A DNA stretch of 64,000 bases from Candidatus Kaistella beijingensis (GTDB lineage Bacteria; Bacteroidota; Bacteroidia; Flavobacteriales; Weeksellaceae), in NCBI RefSeq assembly GCF_020084865.1, contig NZ_CP071953.1, forward strand, positions 1,240,001 to 1,304,000, written 5' to 3'. Below the pieces are notes generated by a model. That model saw only the letters and a list, made by a program, of their open reading frames with translations. It had not been told where the DNA came from and did no database searches. The translations under genes were made by a program, and so were the position numbers. Shown here one piece after another: positions 26,960 through 35,618 of the stretch (positions are counted from its first letter, which is position 1; each line of letters begins with the position of its first letter).

Positions 26960-27291
26960 CCTTTTACATTTAATTCTCCAAGAATACTAGTTCTAAACGA
27001 CCTAGGAGATTTTTGCGTTAAGAAAAATTGAAATTTCTTACTGCCAGAATTCTCTTGATTATAACAAAATTAAAATTTCCATTGTTTGAGTGGCGGTAAT
27101 ACATTTTCTTACAATCGAAACTTAACTTTCCGCCCGAGTTCTGCAAATTTTCTTGAAAGAAATTTTAATTTTTTAGCAAAAATATCCAGTCTTGATTTTT
27201 TGGATACTTTTGTCTCACGACAAAGGTATCGAACTAATAGAAGAAAATTTTAATATATAGCTGAAACTATTTTTAAACAAACTTCTAAAAT
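26960..27291. other. Intergenic region with an inverted repeat
   Basis: No gene is supported in this 332-base gap. It contains the inverted repeat GATACTTTTGTC / GACAAAGGTATC at 27203-27230 (loop TCAC, one mismatch) and AT-rich DNA with many short stop-rich frames. Confidence 0.65.
27203..27230. repeat. 12-base inverted repeat
   Basis: GATACTTTTGTC and GACAAAGGTATC pair with one G-T or mismatch across a four-base TCAC loop. No T-run follows on either side, so a terminator is unlikely; an operator or element relic is possible. Confidence 0.7.
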
Positions 27292-27750
27292 TCACATCAC
27301 ATCTACAATGGTCTGACTGATATTATTAAGTACAAAAGAATCTCCCGGTTTTTTTCCGTGCATAATTTTCGCCATCGGACTTTCCTCGGAAATGGCATAG
27401 AAGCGGTCTCCTTCAAAGAAAAATTCACCCAAAGAAACCGAAATATAAAATCTCGCCTTATTCGTAAAAACCATTGAACCCAACTGAATTTTATCGGTGG
27501 GTTTATTCAAAACTTTGGTGAGATTTCTTCGCAAATCGTTTAGTGCTGCAAGTTGTCTTTGCATCTGATAAATCTCTTCCTGCATTTCCTCACGAATGGA
27601 ATCGTATTTTGGCGTCTTCTTTATTTCGCGACTCGCCTCTAAAGTAAACTCGATAAATTTTTCAAGTTTCTCAATTTTCCCGACGATGATATCTTTTATA
27701 TGTGCTCTAACGTCACTTTTTGAAATAGTACTCTTCTGCATATTTCCCAA
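27292..27750 (-). CDS. GreA/GreB-like transcription factor homologue
   Basis: A 152-residue protein. The N-terminal two-thirds (about 10-85) is a predicted coiled coil (EKLEKFIEFTLEASREIKK, EEMQEEIYQMQRQLAALN). The C-terminal part has the GreA/B FKBP-like strand pattern: IQLGSMVFTNKARFYISVS, then AISEESPMAKIMHGKKPGDS, close to the SPxGxALLGKxxGD region of Gre factors. The acidic tip residues needed for cleavage stimulation are not evident, so it may modulate polymerase without cleavage activity. The start may instead be the ATG at 27741. Confidence 0.75.
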   Translation of the reverse strand: MGNMQKSTISKSDVRAHIKDIIVGKIEKLEKFIEFTLEASREIKKTPKYDSIREEMQEEIYQMQRQLAALNDLRRNLTKVLNKPTDKIQLGSMVFTNKARFYISVSLGEFFFEGDRFYAISEESPMAKIMHGKKPGDSFVLNNISQTIVDVM

Positions 27751-27877
27751 TTTTTTAATAAAGATAAAAATCTTTTTTAAATCGGAAATTTGGGTTTGAT
27801 TTGAATTTGTTTGAAATTATTTGAAATTGTTTGATACCGTTTTCAATACTTATCAGGATGTGACAAATCACACGCTT

Positions 27878-27897
27878 GGACAAATCGCAATTTGTCC
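27878..27897 (-). terminator. Perfect inverted repeat after rlmB
   Basis: GGACAAAT / ATTTGTCC with loop CGCA starts directly after the rlmB stop codon. There is no T-run, so it may be an RNA-stabilising hairpin rather than an intrinsic terminator. Confidence 0.6.
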
Positions 27898-28638
27898 CTA
27901 CAGTTTCTGTCGCACTGCTTCGTACAAAATTGCCCCACAAGCAACGGAAACATTTAAAGATTGTGTTTTTCCTTCAATCGGCAATTTGATTTTTTCGTCG
28001 GAATGGTGCAAAACTTCTTTTGAAATTCCGGTTTCTTCATTTCCCATTACTAAAGCGCAAGGTTGTGTGAAATCCACGTCGTATATTAATTTTTGCGCTT
28101 TTTCTGTCGCGGCAAAAACTTGAACTCCCGATTGTTGAAGGAAATCCACCGTGTGTGCAAGATTTTTTTCCTTACAGATTTTGATATTGTAAATTGCTCC
28201 GGCTGAAGTTTTTATCGCGTCTGAATTAATGGGCGAAGCTCCTTTTTCGGGGATAATTACTGCATCAATTCCAACGCATTCAGCAGTTCTACAGATTGCA
28301 CCGAAGTTTCTTACATCCGTCAATCTATCTAGAATTAAAAGAAAAGGTGTTTTTCCCGATTCGAAAATTTCGGGCAAAATATTTTCAATCGAATGAAAAG
28401 GAACATCCGAAATAAAGGCAACAACTCCTTGATGATTTTTTCTCGTGAAACGATTCAGTTTTTCTACTGGAACGTAATTCGGGCGGATTTTATGTTTGCT
28501 TAAAAGTATTTTCAGTTCGGCATAAATTGGTCCCTGCAAAGCGTTTTGCAAAAATATTTTGTCGATGGTTTTTCCTGCTTCGATGGCTTCGATTACCGGT
28601 CGCAAACCAAATATAAAGTCGTCTTTCATGTGTTTCAC
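27898..28638 (-). CDS. rlmB: 23S rRNA (guanosine-2'-O)-methyltransferase RlmB
   Basis: A SPOUT-class ribose methyltransferase, expected to methylate G2251 of 23S rRNA. The 246-residue protein has an N-terminal substrate-binding domain (FIFGLRPVIEAIEAGKTIDK) and a knot with LDRLTDVRNFGAICRTAEC (motif 1), ALVMGNEETGISKEV (motif 2) and IPIEG-like LPIEGKTQSLNVSVACGAIL (motif 3). These match RlmB/TrmH; length and the N-terminal domain favour RlmB. Confidence 0.92.
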   Translation of the reverse strand: MKHMKDDFIFGLRPVIEAIEAGKTIDKIFLQNALQGPIYAELKILLSKHKIRPNYVPVEKLNRFTRKNHQGVVAFISDVPFHSIENILPEIFESGKTPFLLILDRLTDVRNFGAICRTAECVGIDAVIIPEKGASPINSDAIKTSAGAIYNIKICKEKNLAHTVDFLQQSGVQVFAATEKAQKLIYDVDFTQPCALVMGNEETGISKEVLHHSDEKIKLPIEGKTQSLNVSVACGAILYEAVRQKL

Positions 28639-28644
28639 ATAAAT

Positions 28645-28694
28645 AATGAATAATTAATTAATAATCTTTTTGCTCTCATTATTAATTATTCATT
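28645..28694. repeat. AT-only hairpin between rlmB and the DinB-like gene
   Basis: AATGAATAATTAAT and its inverse ATTAATTATTCATT are separated by a short loop that includes CTTTTTGCTC. Another TTATTAATTAT block continues to 28710. It could terminate the DinB-like gene on the minus strand. Confidence 0.7.
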
Positions 28695-28718
28695 TATAAT
28701 TATTAATTATGAATTGTT

Positions 28719-29189
28719 CTAAAACTTTTCCCCTAAAATTGCCCGTTTCTGCGCCATTGCGTAACCGTAATGCAAACTTTCGTGCATGTTGTTGAAAATA
28801 ATGGCGTCTTGAATATTCTTCAAATCAAGTCCGAAACTTGTGGTGTATGGAGTGTAATCTGAAAAAAAATCGGCGTCGTAATCTTTCAACAAAATCTTTG
28901 AAGTTTCTATTAATAGAAATGCCAAGTCATCCACTTCTGATTGCTGAACGTTCAAGTTGGGAAGCGTTCCTTTTTTGTAGGTTTCAATCCAATATTTATC
29001 GATTCGGAAGGGATTTCCGCTCAAATAATAACAAAGAAGTTGCTGCGTTGCAACGGTGTGCGCAATGTTCCAATACATGTTATTGTTGAAACCATCGGGA
29101 ATCAGCATTAAATCCTGCAAAGAATTATTCTGCAAAATTTCGAGAAGATTTTTTCGTACTTGTCGGTGTGCCTGAAAATGATAGTTCAT
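28719..29189 (-). CDS. DinB-like (DinB_2) four-helix protein
   Basis: A 156-residue protein of the DinB/YfiT fold. The expected metal-binding histidines are in YWNIAHTVATQQ (about residues 39-50) and NNMHESLHYGYAM (about 133-145). Members include thiol transferases and uncharacterised damage-associated proteins; no specific activity can be assigned. It has no evident operon partner. Confidence 0.8.
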   Translation of the reverse strand: MNYHFQAHRQVRKNLLEILQNNSLQDLMLIPDGFNNNMYWNIAHTVATQQLLCYYLSGNPFRIDKYWIETYKKGTLPNLNVQQSEVDDLAFLLIETSKILLKDYDADFFSDYTPYTTSFGLDLKNIQDAIIFNNMHESLHYGYAMAQKRAILGEKF

Positions 29190-29591
29190 TTTGGGGTGTT
29201 TTAATGTTCAAAAGTAGGGAAAAAAGCGGGAAGATGGAAGTAGGAAGTCCGAAGATGGTAGAAAATATTTTCAATTTTCAAATAATTTTAGGCGGAAGCG
29301 GAATGGTAACTAGCCATTGAGCCGTATGTCTGAGCTCTTTTTTCGGCGGCGGCTTCGCCGCCGCCGAAAAAAAGCGAGTAGCGTAAGCAGGTTCCCGGCT
29401 CCAAATAATTGTTTGAGGGTTTGCGAGTTTGAGGGTTTTGAGGATTTGAGAATTTGCCAATTTTTTTTAAACTTGCGACTTAGCGCTTCCATCTCCCTTC
29501 TTTTAACAAACTTTAACTCATTATTGGCATTAATTGTGTTGATTAGTGTCCTTATTTATTAGAAATTTACGGATTAAATTTATATGAACCT
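29190..29591. other. Intergenic region with satellite words and a dispersed repeat copy
   Basis: This 402-base gap separates the DinB-like gene from the divergent moxR operon. It contains GAAGATGG and GTCCGAAG words (29225-29265), dispersed repeat copy 2 (29291-29402), a GAGGGTTT-type run (29413-29460) and an AT-rich moxR leader. No gene is supported. Confidence 0.7.
29291..29402 (-). repeat. Dispersed structured repeat, copy 2
   Basis: Read on the minus strand it starts GGAGCCGGGAACCTGCTT like copy 1 at 7625. Its centre is a long hairpin: GCTTTTTTTCGGCGGCGGC, then GAA, then GCCGCCGCCGAAAAAAGAGC. The total length of 112 bases agrees with the 111 of copy 1. Confidence 0.85.
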
Positions 29592-30596
29592 ATGTCAGAA
29601 CTACATCAAGCCGAAGATATACGACAACTCACCGAAAAAGTAAGGGAACAGAATTACTTTTTTTCGCTTTTAAAGCAGGAAATTAACAAAGCAATTATTG
29701 GTCAGGAATACATGGTGGATCGCCTGTTAATCGGACTTCTCGGAAATGGGCACGTTCTTTTGGAAGGCGTTCCGGGATTGGCGAAAACTTTGGCGATTAA
29801 AACTTTGGCGGATGCGGTGCATGGTGAATTTTCGAGGATTCAGTTTACACCCGATTTGCTTCCTGCGGATGTGGTGGGAACGATGATGTATAACATTAAA
29901 GACAACGATTTCTCGATTAAACGGGGACCGATTTTTGCGAATTTCGTTTTGGCGGATGAAATTAACCGTGCTCCATCGAAAGTGCAGTCGGCGTTGCTTG
30001 AAGCGATGCAGGAAAAGCAAGTAACCATCGGTGATGAAACCATGCCATTACCGAAACCGTTTTTAGTTTTAGCCACGCAAAACCCGATTGACCAAGAAGG
30101 AACGTACCTTTTGCCTGAGGCGCAAAGTGACCGTTTCATGCTCAAATGCACGATTTCTTATCCTGATTTCGAGGACGAGAGAAAAATTATGCAGATGGTG
30201 GCAACTTCACACCAACCTGTGATTAAACCTGTGATTTCTTTACAAAATGTTATTGAGGCTAAAGAGCTCATCAACCAAATTTATTTGGACGAAAAAATTG
30301 AGAAATACATTCTCGATATGGTTTTCGCAACACGATATCCAGAAAAATACGGACTTTCCGATTTGAAAAATTACATCAGTTTTGGGGCTTCACCGAGAGC
30401 GTCGATCAACTTGGCAATTGCAGCAAGAGCTTTGGCTTTCCTGAAAAACCGCGCCTTCGTTATTCCTGAAGATGTGAAAGAGATTGCGAAAGATGTTCTT
30501 CGACACCGAATCGGATTGAGTTTCGAGGCGGAAGCGGAAGAAATTACGGCCGATGAAATCGTGAATCAGATTTTGGGGAAAGTTCAGGCACCGTAA
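29592..30596 (+). CDS. MoxR-family AAA+ ATPase
   Basis: A 334-residue chaperone-like AAA+ ATPase, first gene of the Bat operon. Walker A is LLEGVPGLAKTL (about residues 55-66), Walker B is FVLADEINRAPSK (about 118-130), sensor 1 is VLATQNPIDQEGTY and the lid contains GASPRASINLAI. MoxR proteins are thought to remodel or activate von Willebrand-domain partners, here the DUF58 and Bat proteins that follow. Confidence 0.95.
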   Translation: MSELHQAEDIRQLTEKVREQNYFFSLLKQEINKAIIGQEYMVDRLLIGLLGNGHVLLEGVPGLAKTLAIKTLADAVHGEFSRIQFTPDLLPADVVGTMMYNIKDNDFSIKRGPIFANFVLADEINRAPSKVQSALLEAMQEKQVTIGDETMPLPKPFLVLATQNPIDQEGTYLLPEAQSDRFMLKCTISYPDFEDERKIMQMVATSHQPVIKPVISLQNVIEAKELINQIYLDEKIEKYILDMVFATRYPEKYGLSDLKNYISFGASPRASINLAIAARALAFLKNRAFVIPEDVKEIAKDVLRHRIGLSFEAEAEEITADEIVNQILGKVQAP

Positions 30597-30670
30597 ATTT
30601 TGTGGGTGTGTTGGTGAGAAATTTTTCAAGCCACCCTCAATTATCAATCATCATTTATCAGTCAGCAATC

Positions 30671-31534
30671 ATGGACATTAAAGATATCATCAAGAAAGTA
30701 AAGCAGATTGAGATTCGGACTAAAAAAAAGTCGGAGGCTACTTTGATGGGGCAATATCACAGCGCTTTCAAAGGACAGGGAATGACCTTTTCGGAAGTTC
30801 GGCCATATCAATTTGGTGATGAAATCCGTAGAATAGATTGGAATAAAACCGCCCGATTTCGTGAACCTTTCGTGAAAGTTATGGAAGAAGAACGCGAATT
30901 GACGATGATGCTTTTGGTGGATATTTCAGCCTCCATGGATTACGGAACGAAAACTCAATTGAAGCGTGAATTTGTAGCAGAAATCTGTGCAAGTTTAGGT
31001 TTTTCCGCAGCGGGAAATAACGATAAAGTGGGATTGATTTTGTTTGCCGACAAAGTGTATAAAGTGATTCCGCCACAGAAAGGAAGAAAACATATTTTGG
31101 CGATAATCAGTAACATTTTGACTTCTGAATACGTTCCTGCAGAGTCAAAAATCGATGAAGCATTGCAATTTATGATGAGTGTCTTCCAGAAAAAATCAAT
31201 GGCTTTTATATTTTCAGATTTTGAGGATTCTTATGATCTAAAAATTTTAAGAGTTGCCTCGAAAAAACACCAACTTCTCGGAATGCGTGTTTTTGATGAC
31301 AAAGACAATGAAATTCCCGATATTGGTTATGCACTTTTCCACGATGCTGAAACAGGAAAACAAGTTTGGGCAAATACATCGAATTCGAGATGGCGCTATA
31401 ATTATGCAGAACATCAGAAGAAAAAAATAAAAGAGGTAACCGAAGATTTTGAAAATTCCTCGGCAAGTTTTATGAATATCAATACAGGAGAAGATTACTC
31501 GAAGTTTTTGTATCAGTATTTTAGGAAGCGGTGA
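30671..31534 (+). CDS. DUF58 protein of the Bat operon
   Basis: About 287 residues. I start it at ATG 30671 (MDIKDIIKKVKQIEIRTKKK), since the in-frame extension to 30602 reads through leader DNA. The DUF58 signature is FSEVRPYQFGDEIRRIDWNK (about 41-60). A vWA-like fold follows with LLVDISASMDYG, close to the DxSxS metal site (about 82-93), and IFSDFEDS. It follows moxR by 74 bases and is the usual MoxR partner. Confidence 0.92.
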   Translation: MDIKDIIKKVKQIEIRTKKKSEATLMGQYHSAFKGQGMTFSEVRPYQFGDEIRRIDWNKTARFREPFVKVMEEERELTMMLLVDISASMDYGTKTQLKREFVAEICASLGFSAAGNNDKVGLILFADKVYKVIPPQKGRKHILAIISNILTSEYVPAESKIDEALQFMMSVFQKKSMAFIFSDFEDSYDLKILRVASKKHQLLGMRVFDDKDNEIPDIGYALFHDAETGKQVWANTSNSRWRYNYAEHQKKKIKEVTEDFENSSASFMNINTGEDYSKFLYQYFRKR

Positions 31535-31737
31535 GTGAATTTTAAAATTTGAGAATCGTTTAATTTGAAAATTATTGCGAAAATCGTTGATGAATGATGA
31601 TGGAGAAATATTGTTTTACGAAACAGGGAAATATTAAGAGAAATTGAATAATACAATCTCCATGTCATCATCTCGTTGGGATATTGAGTTAAACGCAGCG
31701 CGGAACACAATTCCGAATTTGGGCAAATTAAAAAAAT

Positions 31738-32700
31738 ATGAAACTTAACATAAATAATACGAGTGAAATGCATTGCAAGTCCCTCTCCTTTGGAGAGGGA
31801 TTTGGGGAGAGGATTATATTTTTACTTATCTGTTTCCTCAATGTTTTTGCTTATTCGCAAACATTGGGTTCCAAACTCGACAAGAAAACCTTGGCTTTGG
31901 GAGAAGTCGGGGTTTTTAAAGTCAATATCTCCAATCTTCAGGGGAAAGATGTGGTTGCAGCGCCGAAAAATGAGTTGCTTCCTTTTCATTTTGAGGAAAT
32001 CAAAGACAGCATCAGCAAACAACCCGATTTATACGAAAGAATAATTGAATTCCAAGTTTTTGAGGAAGGAAAATTTACGATTCCCGCTTTAGATTTTAAA
32101 ATTGGCGGACAAGTTTACCACACCATTCCGTACGAAGTTGAAGTCTTGAACACCGCACAGAAAGGCGACCAAATCAACGACATCATGAAAAACAAAGAGG
32201 TAAAACTCGATGTGAAAGATTATTGGGAACTTTATAAATGGTATATTCTGGGTGTTTTGATTCTTCTCGCTCTGATTTTCTTGATTTGGCAAATTGTAAA
32301 ATACGGACGACGCAGAAAAAATTCTCCTGTCGTGATGACGAATCAGACGCTGAAAGAATTAGACAATTTAAAGAAGAAAAAGTACATCGAATCAGGAAAT
32401 TACCGTTCGTTTTATGTGGAATTGATTGAGATTGCAAGAAACTTCATCACGAAGCAATATAAAATCCCTGCAGATGTTTTATTGACCGACGATTTGATTA
32501 GTGTAATGAAAGTGAACAATGCCATTTCACCCGAAAACGAAAAAATCGTGGAAGATGTTTTTCTTCGCAGCGACTTGGTGAAATTTGCCAAAACTTTTCC
32601 TGATGAGCAAACCATGTCGAAGGATTTTGAAGATATGAAAGCTTTCGTAAAACGTTCCTCAAAAGATTTGGAAGCCGAACAATTAAGAACAGGAGTATAA
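31738..32700 (+). CDS. BatD-like membrane protein with altered N-terminus
   Basis: A 320-residue protein with an extracytoplasmic beta-rich domain (about 40-150, KLDKKTLALGEVGVFKVNIS), one transmembrane helix (about 170-190, WYILGVLILLALIFLIWQIV) and a cytoplasmic DUF4381-like part (about 205-310). The first 26 residues are odd: a hairpin repeat (CCCTCTCC-TTT-GGAGAGGG at 31781-31799) is translated as part of CKSLSFGEGFGER before the hydrophobic signal segment IIFLLICFLNVFAYSQ. It is followed by batA after one base, so it belongs to the operon. Confidence 0.78.
   Translation: MKLNINNTSEMHCKSLSFGEGFGERIIFLLICFLNVFAYSQTLGSKLDKKTLALGEVGVFKVNISNLQGKDVVAAPKNELLPFHFEEIKDSISKQPDLYERIIEFQVFEEGKFTIPALDFKIGGQVYHTIPYEVEVLNTAQKGDQINDIMKNKEVKLDVKDYWELYKWYILGVLILLALIFLIWQIVKYGRRRKNSPVVMTNQTLKELDNLKKKKYIESGNYRSFYVELIEIARNFITKQYKIPADVLLTDDLISVMKVNNAISPENEKIVEDVFLRSDLVKFAKTFPDEQTMSKDFEDMKAFVKRSSKDLEAEQLRTGV
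31781..31799. repeat. CCCTCTCC hairpin inside a coding region
   Basis: CCCTCTCC / GGAGAGGG with loop TTT, followed by GGGGAGAGG. This word family is a frequent intergenic repeat in Bacteroidota; here it is inside the open frame before a signal peptide. Confidence 0.8.
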
Positions 32701-32701
32701 A

Positions 32702-33706
32702 ATGACGTTAGATTTTTTGAATTTTGAATTTTACAGTCCGTGGTTTTTGCTGCTGTTTTTGGCGTTCATTCCGCTCTTCATTTTAGATTTAAAGAAGAAA
32801 AGACGAACGGGAATAAAAGTCCCTACTACCAAAAATATGCAGGAAAACAAGGGAATTCTCTTCGTTCTCTCTCTGCTGAAAATTTCAAAATACATGATTC
32901 TTTCGGCGTTGATTATTGCGATGGCTCGTCCAAGAACTTTCACCATTTCGCAAGACAATGACGACAGCAAAGGAATCGACATCATGCTTTCTGTTGACGT
33001 TTCTTTAAGTATGTTGGCAAAAGATTTGGAACCCGACCGATTAACGGCTTTAAAAGGAATCGCCAAAAAATTTGTCAATCAAAGACCAGGCGACAGAATT
33101 GGCTTGGTGACTTATTCGGGAGAAGCTTTTACGAAAGTTCCCGTAACTTCCGACCACGCCGTAGTTTTGGATGAACTCGAGAATCTTAATCCGCTCGAAT
33201 TACAGCCCGGAACTGCAATCGGAGAAGGACTTTCTGTTGCGGTGAGTCATTTGCGGAACAGCAAAGCCAAATCGAAAATCATTATTTTAATGACCGACGG
33301 TGTAAATACCATAGAAAATGCTATGCCGCCTCAAGTTGGTGCACAACTCGCAAAATCAAATAATATTAAGGTATATTCCATCGGAATTGGAACGAATGGC
33401 TATGCTTTGATGCCGACACAGACCGATATTTTCGGCGACTTGGTTTTTAATGAAGTCGAGGTTAAAATTGACGAACCCGTTTTGCGGGAAATTGCGCAAA
33501 CAACGGGTGGAAAATATTTTAGAGCCACTTCCAACCAAAGTTTGGAGGATGTTTATAACGAAATCAACCAACTTGAAAAAAGCGAATTGAAATCGACCAA
33601 ATTGTATAATTACGAAGAATATTTTAGATTTTTCCTGTGGATTGCTTTGGGAATTTTGATTTTGGATGCGGCTTTGAGGTGGGTTTTTTATAAAGTCTTG
33701 AGTTGA
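32702..33706 (+). CDS. batA: BatA, vWA-domain membrane protein
   Basis: A 334-residue inner-membrane protein. Two hydrophobic helices at the N-terminus (about 9-26 and 53-74), then a vWA domain from about residue 90 with the full MIDAS: DVSLSM (DxSxS), the Thr in TYSGEAFTKVPVT and LMTDGVN (Asp). A last helix lies near the C-terminus (FFLWIALGILILDAALRWV). Bat proteins are linked to stress tolerance and envelope integrity in Bacteroides and Leptospira. It pairs with BatB just downstream. Confidence 0.92.
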   Translation: MTLDFLNFEFYSPWFLLLFLAFIPLFILDLKKKRRTGIKVPTTKNMQENKGILFVLSLLKISKYMILSALIIAMARPRTFTISQDNDDSKGIDIMLSVDVSLSMLAKDLEPDRLTALKGIAKKFVNQRPGDRIGLVTYSGEAFTKVPVTSDHAVVLDELENLNPLELQPGTAIGEGLSVAVSHLRNSKAKSKIIILMTDGVNTIENAMPPQVGAQLAKSNNIKVYSIGIGTNGYALMPTQTDIFGDLVFNEVEVKIDEPVLREIAQTTGGKYFRATSNQSLEDVYNEINQLEKSELKSTKLYNYEEYFRFFLWIALGILILDAALRWVFYKVLS

Positions 33707-33776
33707 TGAGTAATGACAAAAACTTGGAACATGGAACTTGAAACCTTAAACTTCAAACTTTAAACAACAATTACGT

Positions 33777-34784
33777 GTGAATTGGTATTTAGGAAATTAT
33801 TGGTACTTACTTTTGCTGCTGCTATTGCCGTGGCTCGGGATTGTTCTGTTCAATTACGTGAAGTGGAAAAACCGCAAGAAAAATGTTTTTGCCGAAGCTC
33901 GTTTTCAAAATGAATTGTTTGAAAAGAAATCGGGATTCTCTAAAATTTTACCGTTGCTTTATTTGATTGCGACTTTGTTTTTAATTCTTTCTATCGTGGA
34001 TTTATTGAGCGGTTCGGAAGAAGTGAAATCCAAACAGAAAATGAACAATGTGATTTTCCTCCTCGATGTTTCCAACTCGATGAATGCGCAGGATGTGGAA
34101 CCGAATCGTTTGGATGAAGCCAAAAACATCATGGTTCAAACCATGAACAAAATGAGAAACGATAAGGTAGGAATCGTGGTTTTTGCGGGTGAAGCTTCTT
34201 CGATTATGCCTTTAACAACGGATTTTACAGCGGCTGAAACTTACATCGGCGGAATTGAAACGAACGTGATGAAAATTCAGGGAACTGACTTTTTAAACGG
34301 AATGAGAACAGTTGCCGATAAATTTAAAAACGTCGCAAAAGGTTCTAGAAAAGTCGTGCTTTTAAGTGATGGGGAAGACAATGAAGGAAATGAAAAGGCA
34401 GCCATCAAATTAGCCAATAAAGAAGGAATTTCCGTCATCAGTGTTGGAATCGGTTCCGAAGAAGGTGCACCAATTCCTGAATATGTTTTTGGACAATTGA
34501 TGGGTTATAAAACTGACGTTTCGGGACAAACCGTGATTTCTAAAAGACAGATTCGTGCACTCCAAAATATCGCAAACGAAACTAGTGGAACTTATGTGGA
34601 CGGAAATAATTTAGACAACGCCACTTCACAAATTATCGATGGCTTGAGAAAAACTTCAACTTCGTCGGAAAGCATCGTGAAATCAAATAACGCCATTCAT
34701 TATTATCAATATTTTCTTGCGGTTTCCATCTTTTTCTTTTTGATTATTTTTCTCTTTAATCCGAAGAGGGAATTTAATATTTAA
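33777..34784 (+). CDS. batB: BatB, vWA-domain membrane protein
   Basis: A 335-residue paralogue of BatA starting with GTG at 33777 (MNWYLGNYWYLLLLLLLPW). It has two N-terminal helices, a vWA domain with the MIDAS motifs DVSNSMNAQD, the Thr in MPLTTDFTAAETY and LLSDGEDNEGN, and a C-terminal helix (YYQYFLAVSIFFFLIIFLF). A 70-base spacer of repeated ACTTCAAACTTTAAAC-like words separates it from batA. Confidence 0.92.
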   Translation: MNWYLGNYWYLLLLLLLPWLGIVLFNYVKWKNRKKNVFAEARFQNELFEKKSGFSKILPLLYLIATLFLILSIVDLLSGSEEVKSKQKMNNVIFLLDVSNSMNAQDVEPNRLDEAKNIMVQTMNKMRNDKVGIVVFAGEASSIMPLTTDFTAAETYIGGIETNVMKIQGTDFLNGMRTVADKFKNVAKGSRKVVLLSDGEDNEGNEKAAIKLANKEGISVISVGIGSEEGAPIPEYVFGQLMGYKTDVSGQTVISKRQIRALQNIANETSGTYVDGNNLDNATSQIIDGLRKTSTSSESIVKSNNAIHYYQYFLAVSIFFFLIIFLFNPKREFNI

Positions 34785-34874
34785 CTCAAAATCAGTCTGT
34801 TTAAGGGCAACTTTAACCGAAATTTAACAATTTCGATTATAGACTTTAACAATTAAAGGAATAATTTTGCAATA

Positions 34875-35618
34875 ATGAACACGAATGCTATTTTCTCGGC
34901 AGTATTAATGATTTTTGGACTGATGTTTTTTTCCGCGCAGGAAAATTACAACACCTTGATTTTTAAAGGAAACCAACAGTTCGACAAGAAAAATTACGAC
35001 AATGCTTCCTCAAAATATATGGAAGCTGCCAAACTGAACGAAAAAGATTTCACTGCCCATTACAACCTCGGAAATGCTTTGTACAAAAGAAAAATGTACG
35101 ACGAAGCAAAAGCTGAATTCGAAAAAGCAGAAAAATTGGCGACCACGATTCCAGACAAATCTGCAGCACTTTACAATTCAGGAAATGCGTACATGCAGAA
35201 AAACGATTCCAAAAAAGCAGCTGAACTTTACAAACAGGCTTTAAAACAAGATCCTTACAACGAAACCATCCGAAAAAATTATGAAATTGCGATGCTGAAA
35301 GAAAAGGAAAAACAGCAACAGCAACAACAAAAAAACAATTCCGGCGGCGGTGGCGGAGACAATAAAAACAAAGACCAAAACCAAGGTCAGGACAAAGGAA
35401 ACACACCAAAACAGGAACAAGGAAACGGTCAACAAAACAAAGGCGAAGGTGAAGGAAACGATCCCGATCAGAGTAAGAACAACGACGCCGATAAAATGCC
35501 GAAAGATTTAGAAAACTCCATCTTAAACCGTGTAGAAAACAAAGAACGGGAAACCGCAAAACGGATTCTCAACAAAAACTCCTACTCCATGCCACAAAGC
35601 AACGAGAAGGATTGGTAA
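34875..35618 (+). CDS. batC: BatC, TPR protein with low-complexity tail
   Basis: A 247-residue exported protein. After a signal segment (IFSAVLMIFGLMFFSAQ) come three TPR repeats (about 27-140, including KDFTAHYNLGNALYKRKMYD and AALYNSGNAYMQKNDSKKAA). A long Gln/Asn/Gly/Lys tail (about 150-210) follows, then a short conserved end. The usual BatC role is scaffolding in the periplasm. Its stop overlaps the batD start by one base (TAATG). Confidence 0.9.
   Translation: MNTNAIFSAVLMIFGLMFFSAQENYNTLIFKGNQQFDKKNYDNASSKYMEAAKLNEKDFTAHYNLGNALYKRKMYDEAKAEFEKAEKLATTIPDKSAALYNSGNAYMQKNDSKKAAELYKQALKQDPYNETIRKNYEIAMLKEKEKQQQQQQKNNSGGGGGDNKNKDQNQGQDKGNTPKQEQGNGQQNKGEGEGNDPDQSKNNDADKMPKDLENSILNRVENKERETAKRILNKNSYSMPQSNEKDW

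Noticed and set aside
34862..34869. Promoter (TAATTTTG) of batC
   Set aside because: It matches the -7 consensus but ends five bases before the start codon and has no -33 element, so an internal promoter is not convincing.
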